Origin: an uncultured Lachnospiraceae bacterium
GTDB lineage: Bacteria > Bacillota > Clostridia > Lachnospirales > Lachnospiraceae
Assembly (NCBI GenBank): GCA_902796695.1
Contig: CADBQE010000200.1
Span: 1-11,336 of the forward strand
Direction of reading: 5' to 3'
DNA: 11,336 nucleotides
Part shown: positions 6,248 to 11,336 of the stretch, in pieces
Position numbering within the stretch: the stretch's first letter is position 1
Layout of the letters: each line of letters starts with the position of its first letter
The notes under the pieces: model-generated
Seen by the model: the letters and a program-made list of their open reading frames with translations, nothing else
Told to the model about the DNA's origin: nothing
Databases searched by the model: none
Translations under genes and position numbers: made by a program

Positions 6248-8053
6248 ATGGAACCGGTTAAAAGAAAAGACGTACCCGTGGAAGAGACCTGGGACCTGTC
6301 CCTGATCTATCCGACGGAGGAGGCGTATCAGGCGGACGTGGTGCGATTTAAAGCGCTGGCGGACGACATCTGCGAAAAGTACAAAGGGAAGCTGACGGAT
6401 GCGGACGCGATCGTGGCCTGTCTGGATGAATATGAGCAGCTGGAAATCACGGCCGGGCTGGTCGGCCACTACGCGGGGCTGGCCATGGAAGTCGATTATA
6501 CGGACGGCGAGGCGATGGAGCGCGACCGCCGCAATCAGGCGATGTTTGCGGAAGTCTACAGCCGCCTGACCTTCATCCGCTCGGAGATCCTGGAGCAGCC
6601 GCAGGAGGTTATTGAGGCGGCCATCGAAAAGACCGGAAAAGCGAAGGGCTACCTGCGCGATATCCTGCGGGAGAAGCCGCACCGCCTCTCTTCGGAGACC
6701 GAGCGTGTGCTGGCGGCGTTTTCCCAGAGCTTCGGAACGCCTTACGAGATCTACAATATCGCGAAGCTGGCGGACATGAAATTCCCGTCCTTTACCGTGA
6801 ACGGCAAGGAATATCCGCTGGGCTACTCGCTGTTTGAGGATGATTACGAGTACGAGCGGGACACCGACGTGCGGCGCGCGGCATTCGCGGCGTTTTCGGA
6901 CAAGATCCGCCAGTACGAAAATGTGACGGGAGCGGCGTACAATGCGTGCGTCACGAAGGAAAAGGTGGAGTCGCGCGTGCGCGGGTATGATTCCGTCTTT
7001 GATTTCCTGCTTTTCGACCAGAAGGTCACGCGGGAAATGTACGACCGGCAGATCGATCTGATCACGGAAAAACTGGCGCCGCACATGCGCCGCTACGCGA
7101 AGCTGATCAAACGGGTCTACGGTCTGGATAAGATGACGTTCGCGGATCTGAAGCTGCCGCTGGATCCGGATTTCGATCCGAAGGTGACCATCGCGCAGTC
7201 GCATGAGTACGTGCGGAAAGGGCTTTCGGTGCTGGGCGAGGACTATGTCGCCATGATCGACGAGGCCTACCGCGACCGCTGGATCGATTTTGCCAAGAAC
7301 CAGGGCAAGTCCACGGGCGGCTTCTGCGCTTCGCCCTACGGCCGCGGGTCCTTCATCCTGCTTTCCTGGAACGACCGCATGTCCGATGTCTTCACGGTCG
7401 CGCACGAACTGGGGCACGCCGGCCACTTCCGCCTGGCGAACTCGCATCAGTCGCTGTTCGATACGGATGTTTCGACCTATTTTGTCGAAGCGCCGTCCAC
7501 GATGAATGAGATCCTGCTCGCGCATCACCTGCTGAAGACGAGCGACGATCCGCGCTTTAAGCGCTGGGTGCTGGCCAGTATGATCGGCAACACCTATTAT
7601 CACAATTTTGTGACGCATCTGCGCGAAGCCTGGTACCAGCGCGAAGTGTACAAGATCATTGACGAAGGCGGCTCCGTGGACGCGGAGACCCTGTCCGAGA
7701 TCTTCCGGAAGAACCTGGAACTGTTCTGGGGCGATACGGTCGAGCTGACCGAAGGCGCGGAACTGACCTGGATGCGCCAGCCGCATTACTATATGGGGCT
7801 GTACTCCTACACCTACAGCGCGGGCCTGACCGTCGCGACGCAGGCGGCGCTGCGCATCGAGCGCGAAGGTGCCCCGGCCGTGGAAGACTGGAAGAAAGTC
7901 CTCATGGCCGGCTCCACGCTGGATCCCGCAGGCCTCGCGAAACTGGCCGGCATCGATATTTCGACGGACAAGCCGCTGCTCGACACCATCGACTACATCG
8001 GCTCCGTCATTGATGAGATCGAAAGGCTGACGGACGAGATCGAAAAAGCATAA
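6248..8053 (+). CDS. pepF: Oligoendopeptidase F (M3 family zinc metallopeptidase)
   Basis: PepF is a soluble cytoplasmic zinc peptidase that cleaves short peptides (about 7-17 residues), for example in peptide turnover. At 601 residues it has the normal family length. The gluzincin motif HELGH (386-390) gives zinc ligands His386 and His390 and catalytic Glu387. The third ligand is Glu414 in YFVEAPSTMNE (411-421), spaced as in thimet oligopeptidase. The substrate-binding HYYMGLYSYTYSAG segment (513-526) carries the conserved His/Tyr cluster. An ideal AGGAGG (6236-6241) precedes the ATG. It is the last gene of the plus-strand run and ends at a bidirectional terminator. Confidence 0.95.
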   Translation: MEPVKRKDVPVEETWDLSLIYPTEEAYQADVVRFKALADDICEKYKGKLTDADAIVACLDEYEQLEITAGLVGHYAGLAMEVDYTDGEAMERDRRNQAMFAEVYSRLTFIRSEILEQPQEVIEAAIEKTGKAKGYLRDILREKPHRLSSETERVLAAFSQSFGTPYEIYNIAKLADMKFPSFTVNGKEYPLGYSLFEDDYEYERDTDVRRAAFAAFSDKIRQYENVTGAAYNACVTKEKVESRVRGYDSVFDFLLFDQKVTREMYDRQIDLITEKLAPHMRRYAKLIKRVYGLDKMTFADLKLPLDPDFDPKVTIAQSHEYVRKGLSVLGEDYVAMIDEAYRDRWIDFAKNQGKSTGGFCASPYGRGSFILLSWNDRMSDVFTVAHELGHAGHFRLANSHQSLFDTDVSTYFVEAPSTMNEILLAHHLLKTSDDPRFKRWVLASMIGNTYYHNFVTHLREAWYQREVYKIIDEGGSVDAETLSEIFRKNLELFWGDTVELTEGAELTWMRQPHYYMGLYSYTYSAGLTVATQAALRIEREGAPAVEDWKKVLMAGSTLDPAGLAKLAGIDISTDKPLLDTIDYIGSVIDEIERLTDEIEKA

Positions 8054-8080
8054 CGGGACGCACCGATCCTGCTGCAGCGC

Positions 8081-8119
8081 AAAAAGCAGGCCTCCCCGGA
8101 AAGGAGGGGCCTGCTTTTT
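8081..8119. terminator. Bidirectional intrinsic terminator between pepF and the phzF-like gene
   Basis: AAAAAGCAGGCC (8081-8092) pairs perfectly with GGCCTGCTTTTT (8108-8119). The inner stem continues (TCCCC against GGAGG, with a G-T wobble and one mismatch) around a GGAAA loop. The A-run on one arm becomes the U-run on the opposite strand, so the hairpin can end both converging transcripts. Confidence 0.9.
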
Positions 8120-8162
8120 AGGTCCGGCAGGGGAAGACCGGAAGGACAGCGGCGGGGGCGGA

Positions 8163-9026
8163 TCAATCCAGCCGGGCTTTGCCGTTCACGCGGGTGGCGG
8201 TGACGGTGCCGTTTTCGATCAGGCAGGCGGCGCCGACAAGGCTGGGCTTGCCCATGGCTTCGCCCTGGCGCACCGTGATCTCGCTCCAGCCGTCCGCAAG
8301 GGGCAGGAGGCCGTGACGGATCAGGTAGGCGGAGAGGGCGGATGCCGCAACGCCGGTGGCCGGGTCTTCCGGGTAGCCCGCGCGGCAGGGGAACTGCCTG
8401 GCGCAGAAGAGGCGGGGACCGCCGCCCGGTTCCGGGGCGAAGGGATAAAAGCCGGTGGTGTGGTATTTATCGCACAGTTCCCACAGATATTCATAGTCCG
8501 GATCCAGCGCGTAGACCGTTTCCTTGTCCTTGAGCGGGACGAGCAGCTTGAAGCGGGAAGTCGCGGCCGACTCGATCGGCAGGTCCGCAAGTTTGTCCGG
8601 CGTGATGCGGAGCGCGCGGCAGACTTCCTCCGCCGTGGGATTTTCTTCGGCAAAACGGGGCAGGAACTGGGACAGAGAGACTTTGATGCTTTCGCCTTCG
8701 CGCTCCCAGTCGACCGAGACCGGGCCGAGCACCGTGTCCAGGCGGACCGGAGACGCCGTCACGCGGCCGGTCTCCACCAGAACGGTGACGGAGCCGATCG
8801 TCGCATGCGTGCACATCTCCATCTCGTGCAGGGGCACGAAATAGCGGATCTTCACGTCACAGTCTTCGCGCGTGGGCTTCATCAGGAAGGAAGACTCCTC
8901 GCCGGAGGCGAAGGTCATCGCCTGCATTTCTTCCGTGGACAGTTCGTCCGCGTCCAGGGTGACCGGGCAGGGATTGCCGCCGCCCGGCTTTTCTTCGAAC
9001 ACAACGGTATGGATCGTCTGATGCAT
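8163..9026 (-). CDS. PhzF family isomerase-like protein
   Basis: PhzF-like proteins share the diaminopimelate-epimerase fold; the founding member isomerises a phenazine precursor, but most members, including this one, have no known substrate. The 287 residues show GGGNPCPV (15-22), the active-site Glu region GEESSFL (42-48, with Glu44 aligning to the catalytic Glu), RYFVPLHEMEMCTHATIG (61-78) and the second-half motif DPATGVAASAL (221-231). In most family members the central motif reads CGHAT; here it is CTHAT. GGAGGT (9033-9038 on the minus strand) precedes the ATG by 6 bp. It lies 25 bp downstream of the DUF3267 gene and is probably co-transcribed with it. There is no phenazine cluster around it. 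Confidence 0.88.
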   Translation of the reverse strand: MHQTIHTVVFEEKPGGGNPCPVTLDADELSTEEMQAMTFASGEESSFLMKPTREDCDVKIRYFVPLHEMEMCTHATIGSVTVLVETGRVTASPVRLDTVLGPVSVDWEREGESIKVSLSQFLPRFAEENPTAEEVCRALRITPDKLADLPIESAATSRFKLLVPLKDKETVYALDPDYEYLWELCDKYHTTGFYPFAPEPGGGPRLFCARQFPCRAGYPEDPATGVAASALSAYLIRHGLLPLADGWSEITVRQGEAMGKPSLVGAACLIENGTVTATRVNGKARLD

Positions 9027-9051
9027 CGCAGAACCTCCGAAAAATAAATAT

Positions 9052-9669
9052 TTATAAAGCGGGATCGACGGTTTTGTCGGCAGAGAGACTCGCCGCCGGG
9101 CCGTAGACCCGCATTTCGACGCCGGTGTCCCGGATCAGGACGGATGCGGGCTGCTTCAGGAGCCGGAGCGTAACATATATATCGCCGAACGAGCCGGCAA
9201 TATTGCCGGCGCCGAGGATCCAGATGACAAGGAACCACTCGCGGGGCAGGACCGCCAGCAGCACGCCGAAAAGGATGCCCCACAGGACAAGCGGTGCGAG
9301 GGCGATGAAGCGGTAGGCGGTTTTGTCAAACCAGTCTTCTTTGCTTCCGGCAAACGCGTACAGCCCGGTGAAGCCGAATACGACGCTCCTGCCGCCCACG
9401 GCCTTCATGGCCGCCGCGTGCGTCAGTTCATGCAGGATGATATACAGCACGTAGCCGACCAGCAGAACGGCGCACCGGAGCAGATACGCGGACAGATTCT
9501 CCGGGCCGACCGACAGAGGCGTCGGGCTGAGGATAAAACCCAGGATAAGCAGCAGCACCATGACGGCCCCGGCCATGAGATTGACTTTCGCGGCCAGCTT
9601 TTTATCGTGCTGCAGATCTATATGCAGGATCTCCCGGTATCCGTCCGGAAGCTGCCGGCAGGCTTTCAT
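9052..9669 (-). CDS. DUF3267 family membrane zinc metalloprotease-like protein
   Basis: This 205-residue integral membrane protein belongs to the DUF3267 family of putative zincins. Membrane segments lie at about 30-48, 63-85, 120-142 and 145-162. The second one ends in HELTH (80-84), an HExxH zinc motif at the membrane face, followed by AAAMKAVGG (85-93) and TGLYAFA (101-107). GNIAGSFGDIYV (155-166) contains Asn156 and Asp163, likely to supply the remaining ligand as in related site-2-protease-type enzymes. The natural substrate is unknown. The ATG is preceded by a G-rich AAGGGGGG (minus strand), a weak ribosome binding site, and by a good promoter. It is the first gene of a two-gene operon with the PhzF-like gene. 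Confidence 0.85.
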   Translation of the reverse strand: MKACRQLPDGYREILHIDLQHDKKLAAKVNLMAGAVMVLLLILGFILSPTPLSVGPENLSAYLLRCAVLLVGYVLYIILHELTHAAAMKAVGGRSVVFGFTGLYAFAGSKEDWFDKTAYRFIALAPLVLWGILFGVLLAVLPREWFLVIWILGAGNIAGSFGDIYVTLRLLKQPASVLIRDTGVEMRVYGPAASLSADKTVDPAL

Positions 9670-9702
9670 AAAAAGCAGTCCCCCCTTCGCAAGACTGTCT
9701 GT

Positions 9703-9731
9703 ATTATAAAAAATGACGCGCCGGCGCGCAA
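9703..9731 (-). promoter_or_regulatory. Promoter of the DUF3267-phzF-like operon
   Basis: On the minus strand TTGCGC (9731-9726) lies 17 bp before a perfect TATAAT (9708-9703). Transcription should start near 9696, giving a leader of about 27 nt. In the leader CAGTC and GACTG could pair around the G-rich ribosome binding site. Confidence 0.7.
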
Positions 9732-9743
9732 GAGGAAAACGCC

Positions 9744-9772
9744 CTGCCGGGGCAGTTCTTTAAAGGACTGCC
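9744..9772. repeat. Overlapping inverted repeats (GGCAG/CTGCC cluster)
   Basis: GGCAGTTCTTT and AAAGGACTGCC (9751-9772) form a 22-bp dyad, perfect except for one G-T wobble when read as RNA. An additional CTGCC at 9744-9748 can instead pair with the same GGCAG (9751-9755). The cluster lies just upstream of the minus-strand -35 element (9731-9726). Confidence 0.6.
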
Positions 9773-9951
9773 GCACGGCCCGATGAGAAATGCGGGACGG
9801 ATTTTTTTCAGGGCAGCAGCCCCAGGACAATGAGGAATTCGCCGAGAGAGTAGGTGAGCATGACGAAAAAAGTGTGTTTTGAGCGGGCTGTTCCTGTATT
9901 ATTCGCGGGCCGCGGGCGGAAAAAGCCCGGTGTACCCGTCCCCGTGGGTGG

Positions 9952-9980
9952 GTGACAAGCGGGGCGGAGTGTGGTATAAT
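9952..9980 (+). promoter_or_regulatory. Extended -10 promoter of feoAB
   Basis: GTGACA (9952-9957, one mismatch to TTGACA) is spaced 17 bp from TATAAT (9975-9980), which also carries the extended -10 dinucleotide TG at 9972-9973. This predicts a strong promoter starting near 9987 with a leader of about 30 nt. GGGGAG (10007-10012) is the ribosome binding site. Confidence 0.85.
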
Positions 9981-10016
9981 CGGGCAAAATATGCTGACGG
10001 AGAGTCGGGGAGACAT

Positions 10017-11336
10017 ATGACACTGAAGGATTTGAAAGTCGGAGAGCGCGCGGTGATCACCGAGGTAGGAGGAGAAGGGGCACTGCGGCAGCATTTCCTG
10101 GATATGGGCGTGATTCCGGGGACGGAAGTCACGCTGGTGAGGCTGGCTCCTATGGGGGACCCGATGGAGCTGCGGATCCATAATTATGAGCTGACGCTGC
10201 GGCTGGCGGACGCGGAGCGGATCGGGATCCGCGAGCCGGGGGAGGAAGAAGCTGCGCCGGAATCGCCGAAAAAGGGGCGCGAAAAGCTGCCGCATCCCGG
10301 TCTGGGCGAGGAAGGAAAGTTCCACCCCAAGGGAAGCGGAACGCCGCTGCCGGAGGGCACGAAGCTGACGTTCGCGCTGGTCGGGAACCAGAACAGCGGC
10401 AAGACAACGCTGTTCAACCAGCTGACGGGTGCGAATCAGCATGTGGGCAACTTCCCGGGTGTTACGGTGGACCGCAAGGACGGCGTGATCCGGGGCCATG
10501 CGGACACGCTGATCACGGACCTGCCCGGGATCTACTCGATGTCGCCTTACTCCGGCGAGGAGCTCGTCTCCCGCGATTTTGTGCTGGAAGAGAAGCCGAA
10601 GGCGATCATCAATATCGTGGACGTGACAAGCATAGAACGCAGTCTGTATCTGACCATGCAGCTGCTGGAGATGGGCCTGCCGGTCGTGGTGGCCCTCAAT
10701 ATGATGGATGAAATGAGCGGCAACGGCGGCGCGGTGGACTTGAACGCGATGGAGTCCATGCTGGGCGTTCCCGTGGTTCCGATCTCCGCGGCCAAAAATC
10801 AGGGCGTGGACGAACTGGTGAGCCATGCCGTGCATATCGCGAAATACCAGGAGGGGCCGCTGCGCCAGGATTTCTGCAGCGCGGATGACAACGGCGGGGC
10901 GGTGCACCGCTGCCTGCACGCCGTGAGCCACCTGATCGAGGACCATGCGGCGCGGGCCGGCCTGCCGCTGCGCTTTGCCGCCGCCAAGATCATTGAAGGC
11001 GACCGGCTGATCCTGGACAAGCTGGAGCTGGACCGGAACGAGATCGAAATGCTGGAGCACATCGTGCTGCAGATGGAAAAGGAGCGCGGTCTGGACCGGA
11101 GCGCGGCCATGGCCGACATGCGTTACGCCTTTATCATGAAAGTCTGCCGCCGCTGCGTCAAAAAACCGCACGAAAGCCGCGAGCATCTGCGCAGCCAGCG
11201 GATCGACCGGATCCTGACCGGAAAATGGACCGCCATCCCGGCCTTTATCCTGATCATGGGACTGGTCTTTTATCTGACGTTTGTCCTGATCGGCCCGTTC
11301 CTGCAGGATCTGCTGCAGTCCGGGATCGATGCGCTC
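10017..11336 (+). CDS. feoB: FeoA-FeoB fusion ferrous iron transporter (3' end outside the window)
   Basis: This frame is open for 440 codons from the ATG to the window edge. FeoB imports Fe2+ across the inner membrane, and FeoA is its small SH3-like cytosolic partner. Residues 1-72 are a FeoA domain, with LDMGVIPGTEV (28-38), APMGDPMELRI (44-54) and LRLADAERIGI (61-71). A charged linker (about 73-116) leads to the FeoB GTPase domain: G1 GNQNSGKTT (123-131), G2 in VGNFPGVTV, G3 DLPG, G4 NMMD and G5 region ISAAKNQG. The helical GDI-like domain follows, then the first membrane segment begins at about 402 (LTGKWTAIPAF...). The gate and remaining helices lie beyond the edge. It is preceded by its own strong promoter. 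Confidence 0.95.
   Translation, partial: MTLKDLKVGERAVITEVGGEGALRQHFLDMGVIPGTEVTLVRLAPMGDPMELRIHNYELTLRLADAERIGIREPGEEEAAPESPKKGREKLPHPGLGEEGKFHPKGSGTPLPEGTKLTFALVGNQNSGKTTLFNQLTGANQHVGNFPGVTVDRKDGVIRGHADTLITDLPGIYSMSPYSGEELVSRDFVLEEKPKAIINIVDVTSIERSLYLTMQLLEMGLPVVVALNMMDEMSGNGGAVDLNAMESMLGVPVVPISAAKNQGVDELVSHAVHIAKYQEGPLRQDFCSADDNGGAVHRCLHAVSHLIEDHAARAGLPLRFAAAKIIEGDRLILDKLELDRNEIEMLEHIVLQMEKERGLDRSAAMADMRYAFIMKVCRRCVKKPHESREHLRSQRIDRILTGKWTAIPAFILIMGLVFYLTFVLIGPFLQDLLQSGIDAL

Larger units (their letters stand above)
9670..10016. other. 347-bp intergenic region between divergent genes
   Basis: It contains the minus-strand promoter of the DUF3267 gene near its left end and the feoAB promoter near its right end. 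Between them are a dyad cluster (9744-9772), a weak hairpin followed by seven T on the plus strand (CCGCA 9771-9775 with TGCGG 9791-9795, T-run 9802-9808) and a 17-codon hydrophobic minus-strand ORF at 9808-9861. No full-length gene is credible here. An obvious Fur box was not seen. Confidence 0.7.

Noticed and set aside
5159..7786. 875-codon open frame on the minus strand
   Set aside because: It lies antisense to the MFS-like, small membrane and pepF genes. It is rich in Arg/His/Gln/Asp with no domain motif and has no ribosome binding site. It is an effect of the GC-rich third positions of the plus-strand genes.
8313..9047. 244-codon plus-strand frame opposite the PhzF-like gene
   Set aside because: The minus strand carries clear PhzF motifs and a GGAGGT site. 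The plus frame is Arg/Gly/Ala-rich without motifs.
9666..11186. 506-codon open frame on the minus strand
   Set aside because: It is antisense to feoAB, whose plus-strand frame contains all FeoA and GTPase motifs. The minus frame has none.
1..11336. CRISPR array, tRNA/rRNA genes, insertion sequences or attachment sites
   Set aside because: No direct-repeat series, cloverleaf, transposase-like reading frame or terminal inverted repeats were seen on either strand by reading.

Overview
The window (about 60% GC by eye) looks like chromosomal DNA from a high-GC member of the Bacillota, most likely class Clostridia. The reasons are the gene order rsmG-parA-parB-DUF4446, AGGAGG-type ribosome binding sites, sigma-A-like promoters, and a Gram-positive-type PnuC-like transporter carrying a KVRKLS loop. 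In this group the rsmG-parAB block normally lies a few kilobases from the replication origin. No mobile element, rRNA, tRNA or CRISPR array was seen.

Region 1 (1-2667) is chromosome maintenance. A short C-terminal tail of an upstream ORF (perhaps mnmG) is followed by a strong promoter (TTTACA-17-TATAAT). A perfect 16-bp parS site lies exactly where transcription should start, followed by rsmG, parA (soj) and parB (spo0J). Three DnaA-box-like sequences, one of them perfect, are packed into 72 bp of the parB coding sequence for the flexible N-terminal linker. The segregation operon therefore carries binding sites for its own product ParB and probably for the initiator DnaA.

Region 2 (2743-6212) is a run of same-strand membrane-protein genes: a DUF4446 protein; a PnuC-like vitamin B3 transporter with an unusual N-terminal ectodomain; a 359-residue MFS-like protein with Fsr-like motifs; a 116-residue four-helix protein whose start overlaps the end of the MFS-like gene; and a 65-residue single-span protein. 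The last three are the best candidate here for an uncharacterised system.

Region 3 (6248-9669) holds oligoendopeptidase pepF. It converges, across a bidirectional terminator, on a minus-strand pair: a PhzF-family protein preceded upstream by a DUF3267 membrane zincin with its own promoter.

Region 4 (9670-11336) is a 347-bp intergenic region with divergent promoters, a GGCAG/CTGCC dyad cluster and a 17-codon hydrophobic ORF. It leads to a FeoA-FeoB fusion gene that runs off the right edge with all five G motifs intact and no stop. Long minus-strand ORFs opposite these genes are GC-driven shadows.
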